Shown one piece after another: positions 24,531-32,547 of a DNA stretch of 40,823 nucleotides; position 1 is the first letter of the stretch; each line of letters starts with the position of its first letter. The DNA is from CAYQQK01 sp964420065 (lineage in GTDB: Bacteria > Bacillota > Dethiobacteria > DTU022), in the NCBI GenBank assembly GCA_964420065.1, contig CAYQQK010000018.1, forward strand, positions 1 through 40,823, given 5' to 3'. The notes below the pieces were generated by a model that worked only from the letters and a program-made list of their open reading frames with translations, did no database searches and had not been told where the DNA came from. Made by a program: the position numbers and the translations under genes.

Positions 24531-24893
24531 ATGGTTGATTACCGGCTGGCGGAACAGGAATCCAAATTCGCCGAACTGATCTGGGCTCACGCACCGATCA
24601 ACTCGACCGAGCTGGTCCGGTTGTCGGCCCGGGTGATGCGCTGGAAAAAATCCACCACCTACACGATCTTGCGCCGGCTCTGCGAGCGGGGCCTATTTAA
24701 ATGCGAAAACGCGGTGGTCTCCGCTGTGATCAGCCGCGATGAATTCTATGCCGGCCAAAGTCGCCGTTATGTGGAGGATACTTTCGGCGGTTCCCTGCCC
24801 AGGTTCATCGCCTCTTTCATCGGCGGTCGGAAACTTTCTGCTAAACAGGCGGAAGAACTGTTGCACCTGATCCGGCAGCACCGGGAGGATTAA
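24531..24893 (+). CDS. BlaI/MecI/CopY-family transcriptional repressor
   Basis: A 120-residue winged-helix repressor. ESKFAELIWAHAPINSTELVRL is the first helix pair, KKSTTYTILRRLCERGLF the recognition helix and turn, and the C-terminal half (SLPRFIASFIGGRKLSAKQAEELLHLI) the dimerisation helices. Such repressors dimerise on a dyad and are cleaved when the partner BlaR1-type sensor is activated. An operator overlaps its promoter. It stops three bases before the sensor remnant. The usual partner here has lost its protease part. Confidence 0.93.
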   Translation: MVDYRLAEQESKFAELIWAHAPINSTELVRLSARVMRWKKSTTYTILRRLCERGLFKCENAVVSAVISRDEFYAGQSRRYVEDTFGGSLPRFIASFIGGRKLSAKQAEELLHLIRQHRED

Positions 24894-24895
24894 CC

Positions 24896-25168
24896 ATGAA
24901 CGATCTCTTTTTATCCGTTTTAAACATGAGCTTTACCGGGGCGTTCGTGATCGTTGTGATCATTTTGGCTCGACTTCCGCTTAAAAAAGCTCCCAAGTTC
25001 ATTTCTTACCTGTTATGGGCCGTGGCGGGCTTCCGGCTGGTCTTTCCCTTTTCAATCGAGAGCCTGTTCAGCCTGCTCCCTGTCGCTGCTGCGCCTGGCG
25101 GCGGGCCGACCCATCCTGAACGGCAGCCCCCTGGCCTTTGGAGAAGGCGGCATGAAAGAGAGAATTAA
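24896..25168 (+). pseudogene. BlaR1/M56 sensor, N-terminal fragment before an internal deletion
   Basis: From MNDLFLSVLNMSFTGAFVIV to SIESLFSLLP (residues 1 to about 62) this is the first two membrane helices of an M56/BlaR1-family sensor, with a GGAGG ribosome site. It then runs out of frame into low-complexity sequence and stops. At about 25,080 the next frame over continues directly with SLLRLAAGRPILNGSPLAFGEGG, the segment that follows the metallopeptidase domain in intact proteins. Roughly 200 residues, including the HExxH zinc site, are missing. Confidence 0.75.
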
Positions 25169-26318
25169 AAACGTGTTGAACTACAGGAAGCCTTCACGCT
25201 TGATCATCATTGCCGCCGTTATTCTGGCGGCGGCGCTCACGATCGGCCTGGCGCTGAATCGCGCCGGCGGGAACCGGGCCAAGGCCGGCGAAACTGAACC
25301 CCCGCTTCCTAGACTGACCATCACCACCCCCAGAGAGATTTATTCTCCGTTCATGAGCTCCATCTTCGGTTTTGAACTGGTGGTGCAGGGAGCCCCGCCA
25401 AATACGGTGGAGTTCAACTATGTTTGCCGGCGGGGATCCTTTTGCACCTACAACGAAGGCCGGATCAAAGACCGGGGAGATAATGTCACTACCACAAAGA
25501 CGATCTATTGGACAGCCTTTTCGGGAAAGGACCAACAATTTATAACGAAGGACGGTGATATTTTAATTTCGGTGACCGCCCTTGACGGGGAGGGCCAAAC
25601 CCTGGCCTCCGGAAGCGCCGTTGTGCGGGGCGAAGACGGGGGGGCGTTGTTTAAATTCCTGGGGGAAAAACCATCCGATCAGTTTTCAAATGGAGAGCCC
25701 GCCCCGGCCGGTGACGGTTCAGAAGAGGCCCCTTCTTCCGGAACCGCGCTGTCAACCGAGCCCGCAGAGTTGATCCGAAACGAACTGGCCGCCACCGGTT
25801 TCAAGATCATCGCGGTGCATGAATACGGGGAGCACTTTTTAGAGCATTCCACCATCACCTCACCTGCAGGCAGCAAAGTGGAGCAGAACGAGGTGACGAC
25901 GGTTCATGCCGAATATGAGGACCAGAACGGGGATCCGGTGGTTATGAATTACACCCTGCGCCGGCCGGTAAGCGGTGAAAGCGGGTGGAGCCACGGGGAG
26001 CCGATTCCGTGGATCGATCCGCAAGGCCGGCTGGACCGGACCGTACCCCAGATTCTCACCGCAGAGCCTTATGCCTCCGCCGCTGCGGCGGCCCGAGAAT
26101 ACTACCGGGAGCTGGGATATGCGCAAGAAGACGATATCGCCATATGCTCCCTCCAGGCGGATTACTCCGGTGAAAGCGAGGCATTTTTAAGCAGGCTGAA
26201 GGACGAAACTGTAACCCTGAACGTTCAGTTTTCCAGTGATCCCAAAAGTCATCCCCTGCGGGCCATTGTCCTCACCCGGAAGGCGGGGGGCGGGTGGGAG
26301 ATCGTTCGGGCGGATTGA
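25152..26318 (+). CDS. C-terminal part of a BlaR1-type sensor: one helix and a large external domain
   Basis: A 388-residue open frame beginning MKERIKNVLNYRKPS, the juxtamembrane block of BlaR1/M56 proteins, followed by one helix (about 17-37) and about 350 external residues. The external part reads as two halves: beta-rich 50-185 (TITTPREIYSPF, GQTLASGSAVV) and 205-388 (AELIRNELAATGFKIIAVHEYGEH to GGGWEIVRAD), joined by a Pro/Ser/Glu-rich linker. It still could make a membrane-tethered protein if translated from 25152, but the frame above it is the broken sensor. I regard it as the 3' part of a pseudogene with possible residual expression. Confidence 0.6.
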   Translation: MKERIKNVLNYRKPSRLIIIAAVILAAALTIGLALNRAGGNRAKAGETEPPLPRLTITTPREIYSPFMSSIFGFELVVQGAPPNTVEFNYVCRRGSFCTYNEGRIKDRGDNVTTTKTIYWTAFSGKDQQFITKDGDILISVTALDGEGQTLASGSAVVRGEDGGALFKFLGEKPSDQFSNGEPAPAGDGSEEAPSSGTALSTEPAELIRNELAATGFKIIAVHEYGEHFLEHSTITSPAGSKVEQNEVTTVHAEYEDQNGDPVVMNYTLRRPVSGESGWSHGEPIPWIDPQGRLDRTVPQILTAEPYASAAAAAREYYRELGYAQEDDIAICSLQADYSGESEAFLSRLKDETVTLNVQFSSDPKSHPLRAIVLTRKAGGGWEIVRAD

Positions 26319-26450
26319 CCCGAAAACACGGGGAGAAACATGAAGGAGAAGTATGCTCACACGAAAAGGCGACCTGCTACACGGCGCCCGATAGGCGCCA
26401 GATATTGACACACTGATTACTGCCTTACCCAAAAGCTCGCGCGACGCTCT

Positions 26451-26876
26451 TCACCAACCTGGCGGCGGTGATTCACCCTCTTCAATATAGGGCGCCCTGC
26501 TTTTCTTGATTTTCCTGATCCCGCCCCGGGGGTCGGGATCATCCCCTTGATAGCGCGGTATAATATGCAGATGCAGATGAAAGACGGTCTGCCCGGCGGA
26601 AGCACCAACATTGACGCCAATGTTATAGCCATCGGGCTTGTACTTGGCGTCAAGAATATCTTTCACCTGAAAAATGAGGGCATTAATGGCCGCGATCTCC
26701 TCCGTTGTCGCCTCAAAAAAACCGGCCACATGCCGCTTCGGTACAACTAAAACATGGCCCCTGTTGACCGGAAATTGATCGTAAAATGCCTTGGCCAGTT
26801 CATTCTTACAAATAAGCTCCGCGCCCTGCTTGGCGCAAAACACGCATCCCCCCGGCAGCTCATCCAACCTTGTCAC
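26451..26876 (-). CDS. HIT-family nucleotide hydrolase or transferase
   Basis: A 141-residue histidine-triad protein. CVFC near residue 11 and a downstream His are the zinc site of the Hint/Fhit-like bacterial branch. FPVNRGHVLVVPKRHV and GQTVFHLHLHIIPRYQGDD give the triad HxHxH. Family members hydrolyse AMP-linked substrates. The long frame starts with GTG at 26876; a TTG at 26867 with GGGGTG upstream is an equal candidate. The C-terminus carries a basic tail. It is not clearly in an operon. Confidence 0.92.
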   Translation of the reverse strand: MTRLDELPGGCVFCAKQGAELICKNELAKAFYDQFPVNRGHVLVVPKRHVAGFFEATTEEIAAINALIFQVKDILDAKYKPDGYNIGVNVGASAGQTVFHLHLHIIPRYQGDDPDPRGGIRKIKKSRAPYIEEGESPPPGW

Positions 26877-27006
26877 CCCAATATCCAGTATTCGTAATTA
26901 CCAAAATAAACCGGTCATTACGACGAATTAGTTTCTTTTCCATGAAGTTATCCCCCCTTTGGCACGATTAGAAAACCCGGGCGCACCGCCGGCGGTTCGG
27001 TGAGTT

Positions 27007-28278
27007 TTATTCATACCGTAACGCTTCAATGGGGTCGAGCAAGGCCGCCTTATTGGCCGGATAATACCCGAAAAATATACCGATGGCCAGGGAAAAACCG
27101 ACGGAAAGAATGATGCTGGAAAGCGTGGGAAACGCCGCCGCGCCGATCAGCGAGCTTCCAATAAAGCCGAGCAGGGCGCCGCCGGCGATGCCGATAATCC
27201 CGCCGATTAAACAGACAATCATGCTCTCGACAATGAACTGCACCCGGATATTGCCGTTTGTCGCTCCGAGGGCCTTGCGCGTCCCGATTTCCCGGGTTCG
27301 CTCCGTGACCGAGACCAGCATGATATTCATGACGCCGATGCCACCGACCAGCAAGGAGATGCCCGCAATAACGGAAAGGGCTATGCTGATCGTCCCCATG
27401 ATGGTGTTAAACGAATCCATCAGGCTCTCCATGCTCATGGCGCGGATCTGGTAATCGGGGTTGCCGGCATAGTAGCGGTTCATGAATTCCTCCGCCCGGT
27501 CGGCAAAGGCGATGCTGTTGGTGGAACCGGAAGCGCGAAGGGTGAAATTCGAATAACCCTGCTCCGCCCCGGCCACCTTTTTGGCAGTCGATACCGGAAT
27601 ATAGATCGGCGTGCTGAGGTCTTTTTCCGATGCGATGGAAAAACCCATCACGGAGGCTTCATACTTATAAACCCCGACAATATTGAAAGCAAGTATCTCT
27701 TGCCCCATATACACAATTAACTCCTGGCCCAGCGCGGCGGCTGTATCCCCGCCATACAAGTTGTTGACCAGTTTATGGGAAACAACGGCCACGTTTCGCT
27801 TCCCCTCCACATCCCGGTCGAACAGCACACGGCCTTTTAACAGCGTCACGGAATTGACTTGAAAATAGTCCGTATTCACCCCGGTTAAATTGATATTGGC
27901 ATAACTTCTGCCGATTTTCGCCTGACCGCTGCCCGCATTTTCCGATAGGCTGACCCCGTCGATCTCCTCCGGAAAACGGTTGACCAGCGCCTCAACCATT
28001 TCCGTTGTAATCAGGTCGTCCACGGCAATGTTATTTACGCCGCCGAAATGCATCATTCCCGGATTGTCGAGATCCCGTTCTTGCAGGAGAATGGTAATAT
28101 TGGTCGCGCCCAGGGAACCGAGGGAGCCGGAGACCGACCCGCTGAGGCCGCTTCCGACGGTCAAGATCCCGATTACCGAAGCGATGCCGATGATAATTCC
28201 CAGCATCGTCAGCAAGGCCCGCATCTTATTCGCCTTCAAGCCCTCCCAGGCGAGGCGGATATTTTCTCCCAAAATCAT
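27007..28278 (-). CDS. MacB-type ABC exporter permease
   Basis: A 423-residue permease with the MacB layout: one helix near the start (ALLTMLGIIIGIASVIGILTV), a large extracytoplasmic domain (about 50-290), then three helices with the FtsX block VGGIGVMNIMLVSVTERTREIGTRKALGA between the first two. It ends ANKAALLDPIEALRYE, the usual tail. Its start overlaps the ATPase stop by four bases (ATGA). With that ATPase and the adaptor it would form a MacAB-like pump that extrudes substrates from the outer membrane leaflet. Confidence 0.95.
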   Translation of the reverse strand: MILGENIRLAWEGLKANKMRALLTMLGIIIGIASVIGILTVGSGLSGSVSGSLGSLGATNITILLQERDLDNPGMMHFGGVNNIAVDDLITTEMVEALVNRFPEEIDGVSLSENAGSGQAKIGRSYANINLTGVNTDYFQVNSVTLLKGRVLFDRDVEGKRNVAVVSHKLVNNLYGGDTAAALGQELIVYMGQEILAFNIVGVYKYEASVMGFSIASEKDLSTPIYIPVSTAKKVAGAEQGYSNFTLRASGSTNSIAFADRAEEFMNRYYAGNPDYQIRAMSMESLMDSFNTIMGTISIALSVIAGISLLVGGIGVMNIMLVSVTERTREIGTRKALGATNGNIRVQFIVESMIVCLIGGIIGIAGGALLGFIGSSLIGAAAFPTLSSIILSVGFSLAIGIFFGYYPANKAALLDPIEALRYE

Positions 28279-28976
28279 GCCGCTGGACGCCCCCCATCGC
28301 CGAACAGCAAGCCGTCGCGCATAATCAAGATCCGTTCTGTCTCCCGGGCCAGCTCCCTGTTGTGCGTAATCAAGACGATGGTTTTACCCTGTTCCCGGTT
28401 CAGGGTCAGGAATAAATCCATGACCAACCGGCCGGTTTTGCTGTCCAGGGATCCGGTCGGTTCGTCCGCAAGGATGATCGCCGGGTCGTTGGCCATCGCC
28501 CGAGCGATGGCCACCCGTTGTTTCTGTCCGCCCGAAAGCTCGTTCGGCAGATGGTTCAGGCGGTCTTCCATCCCCACCATGGCCAGCAACTCGACGGCGC
28601 GCCGGCGGCGTTCGCGCCGGTCGACTCCGGCGTACATCATCGGCAGCTCCACGTTTTTCAGGGCGTTGGTCCGGGGAATGAGGTTGAAATTTTGGAAAAC
28701 GAACCCTACTTTGCGGTTGCGTATCGCCGATAGCTCCCCATCCGCGGCATGCTCAATTACCGTCCGGTCAAGAATGTAACTGCCGCTGGTAGCCCGATCG
28801 AGAGCGCCGATAATATTCATCAAGGTAGACTTACCGGAACCGGAGACGCCGACAATGGCTATGAACTCACCTCTTTTGACGGTGAGATCGATCCCGTGCA
28901 GGATTTCCAGTTCATGCGGCTCGCCAATATAGAAGCGTTTGACGACGTTGTGCATCTTTATAATTGGTTCGCCCAT
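28275..28976 (-). CDS. LolD/MacB-type ABC ATPase
   Basis: A 233-residue ATPase. Walker A is GVSGSGKSTLMNIIG, the Q-loop FVFQNFNLIPR, the signature LSGGQKQRVAIARA, Walker B IILADEPTGSLD and the H-loop ITHNRE, all intact. It energises the adjacent permease. The ATG at 28976 follows GGGGTGATG, so it is chosen over the GTG one codon earlier. It starts 12 bp after the adaptor gene ends. Confidence 0.96.
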   Translation of the reverse strand: MGEPIIKMHNVVKRFYIGEPHELEILHGIDLTVKRGEFIAIVGVSGSGKSTLMNIIGALDRATSGSYILDRTVIEHAADGELSAIRNRKVGFVFQNFNLIPRTNALKNVELPMMYAGVDRRERRRRAVELLAMVGMEDRLNHLPNELSGGQKQRVAIARAMANDPAIILADEPTGSLDSKTGRLVMDLFLTLNREQGKTIVLITHNRELARETERILIMRDGLLFGDGGRPAA

Positions 28977-28988
28977 CACATCACCCCG

Positions 28989-30836
28989 CTATCCCCCGAA
29001 AAAAGGTGATCTCGCCGGCGCTGAACGGCTGATCAAGGTAACTTCTCTGCCGACCAAGTGTTGGTAATCGTCCGGCTCATTGAGAACCCGCAGGCCGGCA
29101 GAAAGATCGCTGCCGCTAATAGCAATGGCAAGATCGTTTTCAAGCTCCGGCGTTACCGCCAGCTCCTGGAGCAGGTAGGCGTCGCCCGGCCGTTCTTCCA
29201 AAATTAAAATACATTGTTCTCCCGCCGAATTGAGGTAAACAGCGTCATAGGGCACGCTGAGGACCTTCTCCTGCTGCTCGATAATATAATTCAGCCGGAC
29301 GCTCATCCCGATCCGGAGGCGGGTATCGGATGAGGTCACCTTGACTTTAGCCGCGAATTCCCCGTCGCCGGAGGGATCCGTTAAGCCTTGAGCAGTTTTC
29401 CGCGCCGTCGGCGCAATGGAGAGAATCTCGCCGGCATAGACGTCGCTCCCCGTTGCGTTCGATTTGATACTGACCGGCATGCCGGCGGCAACTGTGCCGA
29501 TATCGTATTCCTTCACGGTAGTTTCAATAATGAGATCGTGCACGTCTTCGATGACAAACAGCAGCCCGGAACCGGATGAACCGACCATGGCATAGACCGC
29601 CGTGACCGTGCCGGCCACCGGTGCGGTGATATTGGTGGAATTAAGTTCTACCCGCAATTGGTTTAAACCCACCCGGGCTACGGAATTGTCGGCATTGATT
29701 GTGGCGCTGTGGAGGGAATTCGCGTAGGACTGAAGTTGGTTTTCCGCCGCCAGGAGCGCCGCCTCCCGGTTCTTCAGAGCCTCCCGGTAGGCCCGCTCGG
29801 CGCTGTCGACCGCGTCGGCATAATCGGCCAGCATATTGTCAGCGTTGGTCACGGCGGCATTGTATTGCGCCCTCGCCAAATCGTAGTTTTGTTTTGCCTT
29901 TTCCAGTTCCCCTTCCGCTTTAGCCTGGTCGGAGAGGGCCTTGTCGTAGGCGGTTTTCTTTTCCGCAACCTCCGCTTCCGCCTCCGCAATCCGTTCCTCC
30001 AGTTCTGCAGGGTCCTCCCCTGACCCGGACTCGAAAAGCTTTTCCAATCCGGCCAACTCATTTTCAGCCGCCGCCAATTGATTACAGGCCTCAATTACCC
30101 TGGCCCGGATCCCGGCCAGGACGTCCTCCGCCGCATCCAGAGCCAGTCTGGCGTTACGCCGCGCCGATTCCTGGCTGAGCAGGGTGGTGTTTTCCCCGGC
30201 ATCCAACGTCTCCCGGTAACGCTCATAGGTCTTAAGCGCCCGGGTATAGTTCTCGTAGGCCGCATCGACCTGGGCCTCGGCACTGTTTAAACTGGGATTG
30301 AGGCCCTTTTCCAAGGCCTCTTTGAACTGCGCGTAGCTGTCCCGGGCGGCTTTGATCGCCTGTTCACTACCGGCGGCGGAGACTTTTAGACCCGCCTCCT
30401 GACTTTCAATCTGATCCGCGATCCGCCGATCATCCAGCTTGGCCAGAAGCTGCCCTTCTTCGACCGCGTCGCCCAGCTCCACATAAACGTCCTCCACCAT
30501 TGCGGTCAAAGTGGAATAAACGAAAGTGCTTGCCGCGCTCTCTACCGTGCCGGTCGCACTGATCGAGTTGCTAAAGTCGGTATAGGCCAGCACTGTCGTC
30601 GCGTCAAAGGGGAGCGAGAACTTTCCCGTTTCGGCTCTTCGGTCCAAGATAAGGACGGCGGCGATGAGAAAAATGAGCAGGCAAAAAATAGCAACAATGA
30701 CCCTGCTTTTCTTTCCCTTCCCCCGAGGACTGGTCTTTTCAGACGGGTGGTCGGGTTCGGCCTGATCCCGCCTGGCAAACTTCGCCCGCACCGCATTTTT
30801 TACTGAATTTAATCCGGCGGCAATCCCTTTTCCCAT
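28989..30836 (-). CDS. HlyD/MacA-type membrane-fusion adaptor with a long coiled coil
   Basis: A 615-residue adaptor. It has a basic cytoplasmic start with KTSPRGKGKKSR, one anchor helix (IVAIFCLLIFLIAAVLIL), and a first lipoyl half (VEDVYVELGDAVEEGQLLAKLDDRR). A roughly 260-residue Ala/Glu-rich hairpin follows (NELAGLEKLFESGSGE, ELEERIAEAEAEVAEKKTAYDK). Then come the second lipoyl half (STNITAPVAGTVTAVYAMVG) and the beta-barrel and membrane-proximal parts. The hairpin is long for a Gram-positive. The frame opens at a GTG at 30881 inside marR; the ATG at 30836 is preferred, preceded by TAGGAGAGG at a rather wide spacing. It is the second gene of the MarR-controlled operon. Confidence 0.92.
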   Translation of the reverse strand: MGKGIAAGLNSVKNAVRAKFARRDQAEPDHPSEKTSPRGKGKKSRVIVAIFCLLIFLIAAVLILDRRAETGKFSLPFDATTVLAYTDFSNSISATGTVESAASTFVYSTLTAMVEDVYVELGDAVEEGQLLAKLDDRRIADQIESQEAGLKVSAAGSEQAIKAARDSYAQFKEALEKGLNPSLNSAEAQVDAAYENYTRALKTYERYRETLDAGENTTLLSQESARRNARLALDAAEDVLAGIRARVIEACNQLAAAENELAGLEKLFESGSGEDPAELEERIAEAEAEVAEKKTAYDKALSDQAKAEGELEKAKQNYDLARAQYNAAVTNADNMLADYADAVDSAERAYREALKNREAALLAAENQLQSYANSLHSATINADNSVARVGLNQLRVELNSTNITAPVAGTVTAVYAMVGSSGSGLLFVIEDVHDLIIETTVKEYDIGTVAAGMPVSIKSNATGSDVYAGEILSIAPTARKTAQGLTDPSGDGEFAAKVKVTSSDTRLRIGMSVRLNYIIEQQEKVLSVPYDAVYLNSAGEQCILILEERPGDAYLLQELAVTPELENDLAIAISGSDLSAGLRVLNEPDDYQHLVGREVTLISRSAPARSPFFGG

Positions 30837-30856
30837 GGTCTGTTTTTTCGCCTCTC

Positions 30857-31345
30857 CTATCGCTTGATCGGACCAATACACCCTTCCGCGGCGAACATAT
30901 GTTTCTGTGCAAGTGCGGAAAACCGTTTCACCAATCGCACGAACTCAATTGTATCCGCTTCGCCCATTTCGGTAAATATCTGCGCCATGAAGCCATGAAT
31001 TTCTTTTAGTTCTGTTTTGATCCGCCCCCGGCCCGCCGCGGTAATTGTCACCAGAATGTTGCGGCGGTCCTCCGGATCAATTTCCCGTTTGATTTCACCC
31101 TTTTTTTCCAAAGCGCCGAGCAATGCGGATATCCGGGCCGAACTGCTTTGCAGCGCCGCACTTAATTCGGAGGGAAGCGCCTCCGTGTTTCGCGCCGACA
31201 AAAAATGCAAGACGAACAGTTCGCCCTTGTTGGTTCGATTGATATTATCGATCATGTTATTTTGATTGTTCAGCATGAACTGATTGATCGAATCTATTGC
31301 CTCTTCAACGTAGCGGGGGCAGTTATTTTCGGCTGTTGACGGCAT
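30857..31345 (-). CDS. MarR-family transcriptional regulator
   Basis: A 162-residue winged-helix regulator. Helix-turn-helix: PSELSAALQSSSARISALLGALEKKGEIKR; wing: REIDPEDRRNILVTITAAGRGR, including the DxRR signature. As first gene of the adaptor-ATPase-permease operon, with a dyad at the transcription start, it most likely represses its own pump and is released by the exported compound or a related ligand. GGAGGG lies nine bases upstream of the ATG. The ligand cannot be inferred. Confidence 0.94.
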   Translation of the reverse strand: MPSTAENNCPRYVEEAIDSINQFMLNNQNNMIDNINRTNKGELFVLHFLSARNTEALPSELSAALQSSSARISALLGALEKKGEIKREIDPEDRRNILVTITAAGRGRIKTELKEIHGFMAQIFTEMGEADTIEFVRLVKRFSALAQKHMFAAEGCIGPIKR

Positions 31346-31388
31346 GGCCGATCCCTCCTCGTATGCAGGCCGACCGGAACCAAATCAA

Positions 31389-31423
31389 TGGTTAATGGTG
31401 TTAATGATTAATAGTGTTAACCA
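31389..31423 (-). promoter_or_regulatory. Nested dyad, probable MarR operator
   Basis: TTAAT-G-ATTAA (31401-31411) sits exactly inside TGGTTAA (31389-31395) and TTAACCA (31417-31423). All are centred on 31406, and 13 of the 17 base pairs of the 35-bp dyad are symmetric. It begins about 7 bp downstream of the -10, so it covers the transcription start region, where a bound MarR dimer would block RNA polymerase. Confidence 0.7.
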
Positions 31424-31429
31424 GAACCT

Positions 31430-31458
31430 ATTATAACACCGGGCTTCCTTTTTGTCAG
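31430..31458 (-). promoter_or_regulatory. Sigma-A promoter of the marR-adaptor-ABC operon
   Basis: On the minus strand CTGACA (31453-31458), a 17-bp spacer and a perfect TATAAT (31430-31435) lie 85 bp before the marR start. The probable operator follows at the expected start point. Confidence 0.8.
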
Positions 31459-31600
31459 GTAGAATAATTTTTTCCGATCGGGGTCCGGCTGAACTCCCTT
31501 TGGAGGAAAATATTCCTTGACGGGGAACTAGATCTAAGGGTGATCAATCTCTGACCGCGTTGCGATCAGGCAGCAGACAACTTCAGCAGGCGGGGTTGAA

Positions 31601-32299
31601 ATGAAAATGGTCGGTGGGGCATTAAAATTAAAAAAGAAGGCCCGCGGCTACATCTTGAGGCTGGCGGCCCAGAAGGTTCTGGGTTTATTCTTCTACCTTG
31701 CCGGATCCGGCCGGCTGATGAATACACGGGCATGGGTTTATTTTGCGCTCTACTTCTTGACCGGTCTGGCCATCATCCCCGTCTATAAACTGAACCCGGA
31801 AATATTGGTGCAGCGGGGAAAAATAGTGACCGGTTCGCCGCGATGGGACAAGGTTTTACTGGCCCTGTACTGGTTGCTGGACTTTTTTATCATCTACCTG
31901 ATCGCGGGGGCTGAAGCAGAGGGAAAAGAGCCCCTGACGGCAATGTTTTGGGCGGGAACGGCCCTGCTTCTGGTTTCAGCCGCCCTTTCCTTGGCGGCGG
32001 TGCTGGCCAACCCCTTTCTGGAATCGACCGCCCGAATTCAAACCGAACGGGGTCAAAGGGTAATCAGCGATGGAGTCTATGCCCTTGTCCGCCATCCCGC
32101 CTATTTGGCCATATTACTCTTTTGCCTGGCCAGGGTATTCATCTTCGCCACGCCGCTGACGGGCGTCACGGCAGGGGTGATCGGGACCATAATCGTCATC
32201 AGAACAGGCCTGGAAGATAGAATGCTCAAAGTTCAGTTGGAGGGTTATGCGGAGTACTCGCGGAAAACAAAATACAGGCTGCTCCCCTTTATATGGTAG
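31601..32299 (+). CDS. Isoprenylcysteine carboxyl methyltransferase-type membrane protein
   Basis: A 232-residue polytopic protein with hydrophobic segments near 20-34, 42-58, 86-102, 112-133 and 170-190. The C-terminal half has the ICMT/PEMT signature: QRVISDGVYALVRHPAYLAIL (SAM-contacting RHPxY) and EDRMLKVQLEGYAEYSRKTKYRLLPFIW (EE/ED helix and YxxYxxxxRxRLxPxxW tail). Such enzymes methylate lipids or small hydrophobic substrates in the membrane. It is transcribed away from the MarR operon. A GGCGGGG ribosome site precedes the ATG. The substrate is unknown. Confidence 0.88.
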   Translation: MKMVGGALKLKKKARGYILRLAAQKVLGLFFYLAGSGRLMNTRAWVYFALYFLTGLAIIPVYKLNPEILVQRGKIVTGSPRWDKVLLALYWLLDFFIIYLIAGAEAEGKEPLTAMFWAGTALLLVSAALSLAAVLANPFLESTARIQTERGQRVISDGVYALVRHPAYLAILLFCLARVFIFATPLTGVTAGVIGTIIVIRTGLEDRMLKVQLEGYAEYSRKTKYRLLPFIW

Positions 32300-32547
32300 G
32301 GAGGCGGCTATGCGGGCGCGGTCCTTTCCGGTATGAATACCATGGAACAATGTGAAGCTGTTCATCAGCGATCGCGGAAAGGCGGAGACAAAAGATATTG
32401 CTGCTGTTTTAAAGGCGATCTATGATCTCATGGGGGAAAACAGTTATCGCTCCGCCGGCGCAATCTTCCGGGGAACTCCTTTGCAATGTTTCACAGCCGG
32501 GCGGGCGCCCTGGATTATCATAACTAAAACCCCTTCTCCGAGTATTT
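32300..32547. other. Intergenic region with decayed coding sequence
   Basis: About 250 bp between the methyltransferase-like gene and the end of the ABC-2 permease. A GTG-started frame from 32352 gives MKLFISDRGKAETKDIAAVL and MGENSYRSAGAIFRG, and another frame reads FAMFHSRAGALDYHN, stop, NPFSEYFYRLRSLI. Together these look like pieces of a broken gene, but I recognise no family and cannot assign one. Confidence 0.3.

Noticed and set aside
26382..26398. GGCGCC-cgata-GGCGCC hairpin
   Set aside because: The stem is short and no T-run follows on either strand, so it is not called a terminator.
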